Origin: Sodalis ligni
Lineage (GTDB): Bacteria; Pseudomonadota; Gammaproteobacteria; Enterobacterales; Enterobacteriaceae
Direction of reading: 5' to 3'
Assembly: GCF_016865525.2 (NCBI RefSeq)
Contig: NZ_CP075169.1
Coordinates: 1,984,337 to 2,048,336 of the forward strand
DNA length: 64,000 nt
Below, piece after piece: positions 32,357 through 41,614 of this stretch; position 1 is the first letter of the stretch; each line of letters starts with the position of its first letter. Below the pieces are notes generated by a model. That model was not told the DNA's origin, did no database searches, and saw only the letters and a program-made list of their open reading frames with translations. The position numbers and the translations under genes are program-made.

Positions 32357-33424
32357 TCATGGATATAAATGACAGGCGACCCGGTGTTGCCGGCTGATAT
32401 AGCGTTCCGGCGGGGTTTGCTCATGGCATCGGGGCGTGGCATAAGCACAGCGGCCGCTGAAAACGCAGCCTCCCTGTCGCGGTTCGCCGCCGGTATCGCC
32501 GGCAACCGGCAGGGGCCCGGTTTTTTTCAGCCGGGGATGAGCGGGGGGAATCGACGCCATCAGGAAGCGGGTATAGGGATGCCGGGGATCGGAAAACAGC
32601 GTTTGTGTCGGCGCCTCCTCGACAATGCGTCCCCGGTACATAACGCCGATACGGTCGGCGATATGATGCACCACGCTCAGATCGTGGGCGATAAACAGAT
32701 AGGAGAGCGCCTGCTCCCGCTGCAACGCCAGCAGCAGGTTGAGGATTTGCGACCGGATCGACACATCCAGCGCCGATACCGGCTCGTCGCACACGATCAG
32801 ACGGGGATTGAGGATCAGGGCTTTGGCAATACCGATGCGCTGGCGCTGGCCGCCGGAAAATTCGTGCGGGTAGCGCCTCTCGTCCGCCGCGGTCAACCCG
32901 ACCCGGACCAATGATTGCCGCACCCGCTCCCGCCGCTGGGGCCTGCTGCCCATACCGTGGATAATCAGCGGCTCTTCGATGCTGTAGCCGATGCTGCGTT
33001 TGGGATCGAGGGAGGACAGCGGATCCTGGAAAATCATCTGGATCTCTTTGCGCCATTCACGCAGCGCCCTGTTCCGCAGGCTGAAAATCTCTTTCCCGTC
33101 GAAACGGACGTGCCCGGCGTCGGCGTCCACCAGCCTTAATACCGCCCTGCCGGTAGTGCTTTTACCGCTGCCGGATTCCCCCACCAGAGCATAGGTTTCC
33201 CGCGTGTTGACATGAAAACTCACGTCATCCACCGCGGTGAGCCAACGGGAGCGAAACCCCTGCCGGACGGGGAATTGTTTGGTCAGATGCTCCACCACCA
33301 ACAGCGGATGGGCGCCGTTGTCCGAAGCGCCGGGGCTTTCCGGCAAAGAGCGGGCGCCGTTGTCCAAAGCGCCCGGGCTTTCCGGCAAAAGGCCGGGGTT
33401 ATTACCCGGCGGGTTTTGGCTCAT
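32357..33424 (-). CDS. Dipeptide/oligopeptide ABC transporter ATPase (DppF/OppF type)
   Basis: The second ATPase of the peptide importer. Walker A GESGSGKSTTGRAVL, signature EFSGGQRQRIGIAKAL, Walker B LIVCDEPVSALD, and the C-terminal oligopeptide domain with GGCVFSGRCAYATPRC. The N-terminus carries two copies of a 14-residue repeat (LPESPGALDNGARS and LPESPGASDNGAHP) before the ABC domain, which is unusual. The ATG overlaps the TGA of the upstream ATPase gene. Confidence 0.88.
   Translation of the reverse strand: MSQNPPGNNPGLLPESPGALDNGARSLPESPGASDNGAHPLLVVEHLTKQFPVRQGFRSRWLTAVDDVSFHVNTRETYALVGESGSGKSTTGRAVLRLVDADAGHVRFDGKEIFSLRNRALREWRKEIQMIFQDPLSSLDPKRSIGYSIEEPLIIHGMGSRPQRRERVRQSLVRVGLTAADERRYPHEFSGGQRQRIGIAKALILNPRLIVCDEPVSALDVSIRSQILNLLLALQREQALSYLFIAHDLSVVHHIADRIGVMYRGRIVEEAPTQTLFSDPRHPYTRFLMASIPPAHPRLKKTGPLPVAGDTGGEPRQGGCVFSGRCAYATPRCHEQTPPERYISRQHRVACHLYP
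33311..33394 (-). repeat. In-frame 42-bp tandem repeat inside the DppF-like gene
   Basis: Two copies with a period of 42 bases, beginning GGCGCCGTTGTCC on the plus strand, encode two 14-residue proline/glycine-rich units at about residues 14-41. A short third start follows. The number of copies could vary by slippage. Confidence 0.8.
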
Positions 33425-34443
33425 ACCGGCGCTCCGCTTGGCATGTCGGCGGTTCGCCAGCAGCGGACCCTGTGCGCGCTGATGGCGGATGCGCCGCCGG
33501 CGGCGTCATCAACCGATAACAGCGGCGGCCGCCGCTGCCGGCAAAGCGTGTCGACATAGGGACAGCGCGGGGCAAAACCGCAGCCGGCGACCGTCTCGGC
33601 GAGGGGCGGAACGCTGCCTTTGATTTCCGTCAGCGGGATTTTACGCGGCCCGTCCAGTGACGGCATCGAGGCCATCAAGCCGCGGGTATAGGGATGCAGA
33701 GGGCTGTCAAACAGCGTCATGACGTCCGCCTCCTCGACAATTTCACCAAGATACATCACCAGCACCCTCTGGCACATGAGCGCCACCACCGAGAGATCGT
33801 GGGTAATCAGGATGATACCCATGCCATGGTCCGCTTTAAGCTTATCCAGCAACGCCAGGATTTGCGCCTGGATCGTCACGTCCAGCGCGGTGGTCGGTTC
33901 GTCGGCGATAAGCAGGGCGGGATGGCAGGCAATGGCCATGGCAATCATCACCCGCTGGCGCATGCCGCCGGAAATTTCATGGGGATAGGCCGCGGCGCAC
34001 GCCGCCGGATCGACAATGCCCACCTGGCGCAATAGGGTGATAACCCGTTCCCGCAGCGCTTTGCCCCGCAGCGGCCTGTGTACCCGCAGGCTTTCCCGGA
34101 TTTGGCCGCTCACGGTCATCAACGGGTTGAGACTCGATAGCGGATCCTGAAAAATCATGGCCAGATCGGCGCCCCGTACGGCCTGTCGTCCCCTGGGCGT
34201 TAACGACAGCAAATCCTGTCCCCGGAATAGAACCTCGCCCTGAACATTGGATAACGCCGGCGTCAATAGCCCCATGATCGACTCAGCGGTCACACTTTTG
34301 CCGCAGCCCGATTCGCCGATGATGCCCAGGGTTTCGTGTTCCTCCACCCGAAACGTCACGCCGCGCACCGGCGCGACGATTCCCTCGCCGGTGGCGAAAT
34401 TCACCGTCAGATTGTTCACCGCCAGCAGGGGCCGTTGGGTCAT
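33421..34443 (-). CDS. Dipeptide/oligopeptide ABC transporter ATPase (DppD/OppD type)
   Basis: 340 residues. Walker [18 protein letters not shown], signature [17 protein letters not shown], Walker [17 protein letters not shown], and the family C-terminal cysteine motif [14 protein letters not shown], which often binds an Fe-S cluster. It lies 13 bases after the DppC-like gene and overlaps the DppF-like gene. Confidence 0.9.
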   Translation of the reverse strand: MTQRPLLAVNNLTVNFATGEGIVAPVRGVTFRVEEHETLGIIGESGCGKSVTAESIMGLLTPALSNVQGEVLFRGQDLLSLTPRGRQAVRGADLAMIFQDPLSSLNPLMTVSGQIRESLRVHRPLRGKALRERVITLLRQVGIVDPAACAAAYPHEISGGMRQRVMIAMAIACHPALLIADEPTTALDVTIQAQILALLDKLKADHGMGIILITHDLSVVALMCQRVLVMYLGEIVEEADVMTLFDSPLHPYTRGLMASMPSLDGPRKIPLTEIKGSVPPLAETVAGCGFAPRCPYVDTLCRQRRPPLLSVDDAAGGASAISAHRVRCWRTADMPSGAPV

Positions 34444-34456
34444 AACACACCTTTGG

Positions 34457-35311
34457 TTAGCGTTTTGCCCTGAGCCGCCGGAGCATACTCCGGGACAGGG
34501 GTTTGATATTCGGATCCAGCAAATCCCGCAAGCCGTCCCCCGCCAGATTCAGCGCCAGGATGAGTAAAATAATGGAGATACCCGGAAAAAAGGTCATCCA
34601 CCAGGCGGTGAAGATCACTTTTTTGCCTTCCAGCAATAGGTTGCCCAGGCTGGGCATCGGCGCGGGAACGCCGGAACCCAGAAAGCTTAATGCCGCTTCG
34701 GTGAGTATCGCCACGGAAAAAATGAAGGTCATCTGTACGATAAAAGGCGGCAGGACATTAGGCATGATATGGAGCCAGATGATTCGCCGGTCGCTTGCTC
34801 CCTGCGCCCGCAGTCCTTCAATGTAGTTTTTCTCTTTTACCGACAGGGCCGCCGAGCGCACCACCCTGGCGACGGAGGGGATATACACCAGCGATAGCGC
34901 CAGCACGACGTTGGCGATATCCGGCCCAAGAATGCCCACGATGGCAATGGCCAGCAACAGCGACGGGAAAGCGAACAGGCCGTCGCAAATCCGCATGGCG
35001 ATGAGGTCAACAACGCGGTAGCCGGCGGATAACAGGCCGATGACCATGCCCAGCACACCGGCTGAGACCGTCACCGAAAGCCCCACCGCCAGGGAAATCC
35101 GGATGGCGAAAGCCACCCGGATAAACAGATCCCGGCCGAAGTTATCCGTACCGAACCAGTGGTGGCTGTCAGGCGCTTTCAGGCGGCTTAACGGGTCGAG
35201 AGCGTAAAGATCGTACGGGCTCACCGCCAGGGTCGCCAGGGATACCGTCAGCATTGCCACCACTACCAGGCCGCCGGTGAAAAGCAGGGTATTGCCGCGT
35301 AATCTCGCCAT
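34457..35311 (-). CDS. Dipeptide ABC transporter permease (DppC type)
   Basis: 284 residues with about six membrane helices and the EAA-type loop GLRAQGASDRRIIWLHIMPN, where it meets the ATPases. The N-terminal HHWFGTDNFGRDLFIRV is typical of DppC/OppC proteins. Confidence 0.88.
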   Translation of the reverse strand: MARLRGNTLLFTGGLVVVAMLTVSLATLAVSPYDLYALDPLSRLKAPDSHHWFGTDNFGRDLFIRVAFAIRISLAVGLSVTVSAGVLGMVIGLLSAGYRVVDLIAMRICDGLFAFPSLLLAIAIVGILGPDIANVVLALSLVYIPSVARVVRSAALSVKEKNYIEGLRAQGASDRRIIWLHIMPNVLPPFIVQMTFIFSVAILTEAALSFLGSGVPAPMPSLGNLLLEGKKVIFTAWWMTFFPGISIILLILALNLAGDGLRDLLDPNIKPLSRSMLRRLRAKR

Positions 35312-35322
35312 CGGTTTGTTCC

Positions 35323-36273
35323 TTATGACCGGCTGACGTTGATGCGCGGGTCGATAAAACCAAAGGTCAAATCGACAATCAGATTAATCAGAACATAGCT
35401 GACGGTAATCAGTAATACCGATCCCTGAATCACGGTTAAGTCCCGGCGCTCAATGGAATCCACGATCAATAATCCTATTCCCGGGATGCCGAAGACGCTT
35501 TCAATGACGATTGCTCCGGTCACCAGCGAGCCAAAGGACTCGCCGCAGATATTCAGCACCGGGATCAGCGCGTTTTTGAAGCCGTGGCGCCATAATACCG
35601 ACCACTCGGACAGCCCTTTGGCCCGGGCGGTTTTGATGTAGTGCTCGCTGAGGACCTCCAGCATTACCGTGCGCGTCATGCGCGCCAGCAGGGCTGCGAT
35701 CCTGATGGCCAAGGCCAGGGCCGGTAAAAAAAGATAATAAAGATTCTGCCACAGGCCGATGCCGTCGGATTTGTAGCCCACCACCGGGAACCAGCGCAGA
35801 TGCACGGCAAAAAAGAAAATCAGAAACAGCCCCAGCAGAAAACCCGGGATCGACAGGCCGAAGGTCGCCAGGGCCATGATGATTCGGTCGGCCCAGCGGC
35901 CGCGGCGGTAGGCGGCGAGGATGCCGCCGCCGATGCCCAGCGCCATGGCAATGCTTTGCGCCAGCACGGCCAGAGCGAGGGTAGGTTTGAGATGCTGCGC
36001 GAACAAAGACGCGACGCTGTCGCCCAAAAACAGCGAATGCCCCAGGTTGCCCCGCAGCACCTGGGCAAACCAGCGCCAGAACTGTTCCGGTAAAGGTTTA
36101 TCCAGTCCCAATTGTTGATGCAGGGCCAGCACGTCCCCTGGGGAGGCGTTATCGCCCAGAATCACCAGCGCCGGATCTCCCGGCGTCAAATGCACCAGGC
36201 AGAACACCACCACCGCCACCACCAGTAATACCGGGATCAGCGCCAGAATGCGGTGCAGCGTGTACCAAATCAT
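35323..36273 (-). CDS. Dipeptide ABC transporter permease (DppB type)
   Basis: 316 residues, six helices. The N-terminus MIWYTLHRILALIPVLLVV and the loop TARAKGLSEWSVLWRHGFKN are typical of DppB/OppB. The ATG at 36273 has GAGGAT before it; the frame is open upstream but lacks family sequence there. It is 11 bases from the DppC-like gene. Confidence 0.88.
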   Translation of the reverse strand: MIWYTLHRILALIPVLLVVAVVVFCLVHLTPGDPALVILGDNASPGDVLALHQQLGLDKPLPEQFWRWFAQVLRGNLGHSLFLGDSVASLFAQHLKPTLALAVLAQSIAMALGIGGGILAAYRRGRWADRIIMALATFGLSIPGFLLGLFLIFFFAVHLRWFPVVGYKSDGIGLWQNLYYLFLPALALAIRIAALLARMTRTVMLEVLSEHYIKTARAKGLSEWSVLWRHGFKNALIPVLNICGESFGSLVTGAIVIESVFGIPGIGLLIVDSIERRDLTVIQGSVLLITVSYVLINLIVDLTFGFIDPRINVSRS

Positions 36274-36316
36274 TGAGCATCCTCTAAAACCCGCCACCCT
36301 GAGGACCGGACCGGGG

Positions 36317-37888
36317 TTATTGCTTGTTGACCCTGACGTTCCACAAGATAGGACCAATCAGGTCGTCATACCCCTGCACGGTGTTTTTGACGGCGATAAT
36401 GTCGGGCTGGGTATGTCCCAGCACAATCACCGGCAAATATTGCCAGGTCAGCACATGCAGCTTGTCAACCAGCGGCCTGGCGGCTTTCAGCGACGGGGCC
36501 TGTTTGATCTGATCCAACACCCCGTCGATATCCGGACTGTTGGACCAGCCCGGAAAATGCGCACGGGAATCAAGAAACGGGTATTGATGCAATACCTGGC
36601 GCATGGAGAACTCCAGGGCGCACAGATCGAAATTCTTCGGATCCTGGCGCCGCTGCAACACGGTGGGCCAATCGTAAACGTCCAGCCGGGAGTTGATGCC
36701 GATCTGCTTGAGCACCTGCTGGGCGACTATCGCCAGATTATAAAGCTCCGCATACTCCTTGGTGGCGATAATGACCACCTCCTGGCCGTGGTAGCCGGAC
36801 TCCTTGACCAGTGCTCTGGCTTCATCCAGCTTATGCTGATTGTAAAAGGGTTTTCCCGCCTCGCTGTACCAATCCACCTGCTGCGGGAACCCCAAGGAGG
36901 AGTCGGCGCTGAAGAACTGCGGGTCGCTGTAGCCGGCCACCAGTACGCTGTTGACATCCAATGCCAGATTAAAGGCCCGGCGCAATTTGATATCGGCGAA
37001 CGGACCGGTTTGCTTGTTGAACAGGTAGGTGATTAACGAGCCGCCGGACGCCGGGGCATACAGATGAATACCCGGCGCGTGTATCAACTGATCGATATTG
37101 TCTTTCGGCAGATTGAATACCAGATCGTATTCGCCGGTCAGCGCGCCGGCCAGCCGGGTGGATTCATCGGTGATGTAACGGAAATAAATATCTTTTACAT
37201 AGGCGTTTTTCTTACCGGACAATCCGCTGGCCGGCTCTTGCCGCGGGATATAGCCGTCGAACCGGGTAAGATGGAGATATTCCCCCTGCTTAAACTCCGC
37301 CAGGCGGTAAGGGCCGGTACCGATAAGCTCCGTGACGGGCTGTTTGTCGCCCTGGGCCCGATCGATAATGCTTTTCGGCATGATGGCCGCTATATTTTTC
37401 ACGTCCGCCAGGATATTCAGCGTAATCAGCGACGGCGTTTTCAAGGTCAGGCTAACGGTATAGGCATCAAGCTTATCGAACCGCGCCCCCGGTAAGTTGG
37501 CCTTGCCTTGGGTGGATACTGCCAGCCAGCGATTCATCGACGCCACCACATCATCGGCGGTAAGGGACTGGCCGTTATGGAAAACCAGGCCTTTGCGCAG
37601 GTTGAACGTGTAGGTAAGGTTATCCGGGCTGACGCGGTAACTCTCCACCAACTCCGGCACCGGCTGGAACTTGTCGTTGATCACGAACAGCTCTTCGAAA
37701 ATATTCCGATCCACATCCGAAGTGGCATTATTGGTGGTGAGATAGGGATCAAGGGTTCCCGGCCGGTTGCCGTAGGCGATGTTCAGAACGGCGTCACGGT
37801 CGGTCTGCGCCGCCGCCCCGGCCGCGCCGCCGGCCAGCGGTAGCAACAGACCGAGCAGCAGGGCGGCGGCGAACGGCGCTTTATTCAT
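36317..37888 (-). CDS. Peptide-type ABC transporter binding protein (SBP_bac_5)
   Basis: A 523-residue periplasmic binding protein with a signal peptide to about residue 27 (LLPLAGGAAGAAAQ). The family features TLDPYLTTNNATSDV and YTFNLRKGLVFHNGQSLTADD are present. Such proteins bind peptides or similar ligands; the neighbouring hydrolase suggests a capped amino acid or dipeptide. Its start overlaps the end of the M20 gene by eight bases. Confidence 0.88.
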   Translation of the reverse strand: MNKAPFAAALLLGLLLPLAGGAAGAAAQTDRDAVLNIAYGNRPGTLDPYLTTNNATSDVDRNIFEELFVINDKFQPVPELVESYRVSPDNLTYTFNLRKGLVFHNGQSLTADDVVASMNRWLAVSTQGKANLPGARFDKLDAYTVSLTLKTPSLITLNILADVKNIAAIMPKSIIDRAQGDKQPVTELIGTGPYRLAEFKQGEYLHLTRFDGYIPRQEPASGLSGKKNAYVKDIYFRYITDESTRLAGALTGEYDLVFNLPKDNIDQLIHAPGIHLYAPASGGSLITYLFNKQTGPFADIKLRRAFNLALDVNSVLVAGYSDPQFFSADSSLGFPQQVDWYSEAGKPFYNQHKLDEARALVKESGYHGQEVVIIATKEYAELYNLAIVAQQVLKQIGINSRLDVYDWPTVLQRRQDPKNFDLCALEFSMRQVLHQYPFLDSRAHFPGWSNSPDIDGVLDQIKQAPSLKAARPLVDKLHVLTWQYLPVIVLGHTQPDIIAVKNTVQGYDDLIGPILWNVRVNKQ

Positions 37889-39131
37889 TAAACGACTCCT
37901 GGGGAGTAAAGGAACGGACCGAATCCGTGTCCGTCCGCCCTCCGGCGAATTCCCGCCGGACCTGCTGCAGCAGCGCGGCGTCGGTTAATAATCTATAGCC
38001 GGCTTTCGCCAGTACCCGGGCGCCGGTGACCAGCGCCCGGTAACCCTGCTCGGAATCGGCGGCCTCGCGAAATTCAACCGTGTGGCCTATGAGGGAGTCC
38101 GGGCCGATTTTGATATAGGGATGTGCGGTGGGGACCGCGTGGCTGATATCGCCGGCATCGGTGGATCCTTTGCCCTCTTTGGGGGACAAATCCACCTGTT
38201 CCCCATGGGCGGTCAACAGATCCAGCAGCAGACCGTTCAGGGCGTGGTTGATATTGAAGTCCCGCGGACCCACCTGGTGTTCGATTTCCAGCCGGGCGCC
38301 GGTGGCCAGCGCGGCGCCTTCCGCGATAGCCCGGATCCGGGGTTCCAGGGCGATGACTTCGTCGCGGGTATTGGCGCGGATGTAATAATGTGCCGATGCG
38401 TATTCCGGAATCACATTCGGCGCCTGGCCGCCGTTGGTAATAATGCCGTGGACCCGGACCCCGTCGGGCAGCTGTTGGCGCAGCGCGCTGATGCCGTTAT
38501 ACAGCAATACCACGGCATCCAGGGCATTGATGCCCAGATGGGGAGCGCTGCCGGCATGAGACGGTTTGCCGTAGAAATGGAAATACAGATGATTATTGGC
38601 AAGGGATGGGCCGGACAGCCTGGTGCGACCGGCGGGATGGATCATCAGCGCCGCGTCGACATTGCGTAAAAAACCGTGCTCCACAAAGCGGGCCTTGACG
38701 TTGCCATTCAGCCCGCCCGGGCCTTTCAAACCGCCTTCTTCCGCCGGCGTGCCCAGAACGACGATTTTGCCGCCGGTGTGTGGCAGGGTTTGTGCCACGG
38801 CGATGGCGGCGGCCACGCTGCTGACGCCGATGATGTTGTGCCCGCAGGCATGGCCGATATCAATCAGGGCATCATATTCCGCCAGATAGGCGATGGTGGG
38901 CCCGGGTCGCCCGCTGTCTTTTACCGCGTAAAAAGCGGTTTCATGGCCGGCTACATTGGATGTCACCTCAAAGTCCGCCTGTTCCAGCAGCTCGGTCAGC
39001 ACTTTATTGGCATAATATTCATTATTGCCGGTTTCCGGATGTCCGTGAATATCCTTGCTGACGGCGATATAGTGCTGCCGATGGCGTTCAATGGCGTCGT
39101 CTATTAATTGAAGGTTGTTGTCCGTGCTCAT
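37881..39131 (-). CDS. M20 family amidohydrolase / peptidase
   Basis: 416 residues of the M20D group (AbgB, ACY1-like), zinc enzymes that cut amide bonds of N-acyl or aminobenzoyl amino acids or dipeptides. Metal motifs are HACGHNIIGVSS, GTPAEEGGLKG and MIHPAGRT; a dimerisation domain begins near residue 180. First gene of the operon M20-binding protein-permease-permease-ATPase-ATPase, so it probably splits the imported compound in the cytosol; no signal peptide is seen. Confidence 0.87.
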   Translation of the reverse strand: MSTDNNLQLIDDAIERHRQHYIAVSKDIHGHPETGNNEYYANKVLTELLEQADFEVTSNVAGHETAFYAVKDSGRPGPTIAYLAEYDALIDIGHACGHNIIGVSSVAAAIAVAQTLPHTGGKIVVLGTPAEEGGLKGPGGLNGNVKARFVEHGFLRNVDAALMIHPAGRTRLSGPSLANNHLYFHFYGKPSHAGSAPHLGINALDAVVLLYNGISALRQQLPDGVRVHGIITNGGQAPNVIPEYASAHYYIRANTRDEVIALEPRIRAIAEGAALATGARLEIEHQVGPRDFNINHALNGLLLDLLTAHGEQVDLSPKEGKGSTDAGDISHAVPTAHPYIKIGPDSLIGHTVEFREAADSEQGYRALVTGARVLAKAGYRLLTDAALLQQVRREFAGGRTDTDSVRSFTPQESFNE

Positions 39132-39778
39132 CTTTACCCTCGCTACCGCAAAAGTCTATGGAAATGAATAAGCCAAACGGCTCGCAAACAGATAAAAAAA
39201 TCAATCCCATCGGCGATTAAAATTTTCATTCTGCCGGCAGAATAAACAGGATCTTTCGCTGTCTGAGAGCATGGTCAGAACCATACACTAAAAGGGTTAC
39301 CGGTTTAAAATGCAAAAACGCATAATATAAGCTGTTTATCAACCTATCGCGTTCGCCAGGAAAATCCTGATTTTTCGGTTTTCAGTCGGCTGGATAATAT
39401 GCGGCGTTGTGGCTTTGACGTTTATAATGATTATTTTGCTATAATTAAGATTAAAATATAAAATGATAAATATCATAATGTTATAACATATTTGGTTATT
39501 TAATAGCCCATTTGTAGAACAAGGAAAAGCCTTTGCAAGCACAGGTCCGTCATTAATTTAGGCAATTTATGGCTGTTTTATAATCAAAATAACGTAAGGG
39601 TAGAATTCAACTTAATATATCCATATTTTGGCTAAGGGCGAATTATTTCCATCCCTATACTGGTCGCTCTAACTTATATTAATACGGCTATACCCGTCAT
39701 ACTTCAAGTTGCAAATGTGTTGGCTTCCTACAACTCGAATTATTTAGGGTATAAATTTCGCCAGAATAAAGGGTCATT
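39132..39778. other. Long AT-rich divergent region
   Basis: About 650 bases between the M20 operon and the tauA-like gene, with both promoters expected here. Apart from the palindromic element at 39689-39753 nothing is recognised. A 67-codon minus-strand frame has no family motif. Confidence 0.5.
39689..39753. repeat. Palindromic enterobacterial intergenic repeat
   Basis: A 65-base element bounded by TATACCC and GGGTATA. The 23-base arms (TATACCCGTCATACTTCAAG and on, against the complement of AACTCGAATTATTTAGGG and on) pair at most positions. The same TATACCCGTCATACTTCAAG sequence is common between genes in Serratia, Yersinia and relatives. It ends 25 bases before the tauA-like ATG, so it would lie in the mRNA leader. 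A related degenerate pair is at 2935-3055. Confidence 0.8.
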
Positions 39779-40789
39779 ATGCGTAAAATAGTCAGCCTGT
39801 TGCTGGGCGCGGGAAGCGTGCTGATGTCTTTATCCGCTTCCTATGGGGCGGCGGTGCCGGATGAGGTGAGAATTGCCTATAGCGGCGGCTCCCAGGTGCT
39901 GCTATTAGCCAAGGTGGATGGTTCGCTGGAAAAAACGCTGGGCACCAAGGTGAAATGGGTTCAATTCGCCACCGGCGCCGATGCGCTGAATTATTTCGCC
40001 AGCGATGCCATTGATATCGCCAATTTTGGTTCCAGCCCGGCGGTGGCCGGTATCGTTCGCAAGCTGCCCATCGAGATCGTCGGCGTGTCGGGGGTGATTT
40101 CCACCTATGAACGTTTGATCGGCAAGAACGGCATCAACCAATTGAACGATATCGAAGGCAAGCGGGTGGCTTATCCCCCTAACTCCACCTCCCAGTATGC
40201 GCTGGAGGCGGCCATTGCCGTCCATAAACTGGATCGGTCCAAGATTACCCTGATCCCGCTGCGGCCGGCGGACATGGTGGCGGCCTGGCAACGCGGCGAT
40301 ATCGACGCCGGTTATGTCTGGGCGCCGTTTGCCCAACAGCTGGAAGCCGACGGCGGCCATCAGGTTTTCGCCACCCGGGATCTGCAAAAAGACGGCTATC
40401 TGATTTACAACAACTATGTGGTCCGTAAAGCGTTCGCCCAGCAATATCCGCAAGTAGTGGCCGATTTCCTCAAGGTTCATCAGCAAAAAGTGGATGAGTT
40501 CCGCCGCGATCCGGAGCGGGCGGCGGCCATCGTAGCGAAAGAGGTCGGCGCGCCGGTCTCCACCGCCACCAATACCCTGGCCGGTCTGGAATACCCTTCC
40601 CTGGCGGAGCAGGGCACCGCCGCCTGGCTGGGCAACGGCCAGGATACCGATAACAGCGGCATCGGCCAGGCAGTGAGCAAAACCGCGCACTTTCTGGAAG
40701 GTACCGGTGATGTAAGGCAGCGGGATATCCCGGCCACGTGGAAAGATGCCATCGATTCCCGTTTTGTCCGGCAGGCGGCGGGAAAGTGA
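39779..40789 (+). CDS. Taurine/sulfonate-type ABC transporter binding protein (TauA-like)
   Basis: 336 residues with a signal peptide to about residue 23. The NitT/TauT-family layout is clear: VRIAYSGGSQVLLLAKVDG, DIANFGSSPAVAG, GKRVAYPPNSTSQYALEAA and MVAAWQRGDIDAGYVWAPF, the last nearly the same as E. coli TauA. The usual tauD or ssuD oxygenase is not here, so the ligand may be taurine, another sulfonate or something else. Confidence 0.83.
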   Translation: MRKIVSLLLGAGSVLMSLSASYGAAVPDEVRIAYSGGSQVLLLAKVDGSLEKTLGTKVKWVQFATGADALNYFASDAIDIANFGSSPAVAGIVRKLPIEIVGVSGVISTYERLIGKNGINQLNDIEGKRVAYPPNSTSQYALEAAIAVHKLDRSKITLIPLRPADMVAAWQRGDIDAGYVWAPFAQQLEADGGHQVFATRDLQKDGYLIYNNYVVRKAFAQQYPQVVADFLKVHQQKVDEFRRDPERAAAIVAKEVGAPVSTATNTLAGLEYPSLAEQGTAAWLGNGQDTDNSGIGQAVSKTAHFLEGTGDVRQRDIPATWKDAIDSRFVRQAAGK

Positions 40790-40796
40790 TGGGTTT

Positions 40797-41570
40797 ATGA
40801 AATCTGTACATCATGTCGCCATCAGCGTGACCTCGGTGGCGGCGTTTTTCCTGCTCTGGCAAGTGGCCGGGCAGCGCCACTGGATCGATCCTTTATTACT
40901 GCCGCCCTTGTCCGATATCGCGGAAACGACGGTTGAGCTGCTTCATGACGGCTATCGCCAGGTGCCGCTCTGGCAGCATGTGGCGGTGAGCCTGGCCAGG
41001 GCGCTCAGCGCGTTTATCACCGCCGTCGCGGTGGGCGTGCCGCTGGGTTTGCTGATGGGGCTTTCGGAACCGGTGGCCGCCATACTGAATCCGTTTGTGC
41101 AATTTTTACGCCCGCTGCCGAAAATCGCCCTGATCCCGCTGGCGGTGGTTTGGCTTGGCATCGGCGAGTCGTCCAAATTCTTCCTGATTTTCATCGCCAC
41201 CTTCCTCAGCGTGGTGGTGGGGGCCACCGCCGCCGTGGCCCGGGTCGGCCGGACGCGCATTCGGGTTGCGCAAACTCTTGGGGCGTCGCGCCGCCAGATC
41301 TTCTGGCGGGTGGTGCTGCCCGACACGTTACCGGAGCTGTTTACCGCCGTGCGCCTGTCCATCGGCGTCGGCTGGACATCGCTGATAGCCGCCGAAATGG
41401 TGGCGGCCACCTCCGGTCTCGGCTGGATGGTGATTAACGCCAGCGCTTACCTGCGTACCGACATAGTTATGCTGGGTATCCTGCTGCTGGGGATAATCGG
41501 CTATTTATTGGATTTATTGCTGGTGGGGCTGCAGAAATGGCTGGTGCCCTGGGCGGGGAGGGACGTATGA
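40797..41570 (+). CDS. Taurine/sulfonate-type ABC transporter permease (TauC-like)
   Basis: 257 residues, six helices, with the EAA loop AQTLGASRRQIFWRVVLPDT that contacts the ATPase. The ATG at 40797 follows the tauA-like stop by seven bases; the frame is open upstream but overlaps the tauA-like gene. The stop TGA overlaps the ATG of a 15-codon mini-ORF. Confidence 0.87.
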   Translation: MKSVHHVAISVTSVAAFFLLWQVAGQRHWIDPLLLPPLSDIAETTVELLHDGYRQVPLWQHVAVSLARALSAFITAVAVGVPLGLLMGLSEPVAAILNPFVQFLRPLPKIALIPLAVVWLGIGESSKFFLIFIATFLSVVVGATAAVARVGRTRIRVAQTLGASRRQIFWRVVLPDTLPELFTAVRLSIGVGWTSLIAAEMVAATSGLGWMVINASAYLRTDIVMLGILLLGIIGYLLDLLLVGLQKWLVPWAGRDV

Positions 41571-41614
41571 CGGCTAATCAGTATCCGCTGTTACGGACGG
41601 GGAAGCACCCATGA
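41567..41614 (+). CDS. 15-codon mini-ORF bridging the permease and ATPase genes
   Basis: ATGACGGCTAATCAG begins on the permease stop (ATGA), and the frame ends in CCATGA on the ATPase start. It would encode MTANQYPLLRTGKHP. It joins two genes by stop-start overlaps on both sides, so it may serve only to couple translation. Confidence 0.35.
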   Translation: MTANQYPLLRTGKHP

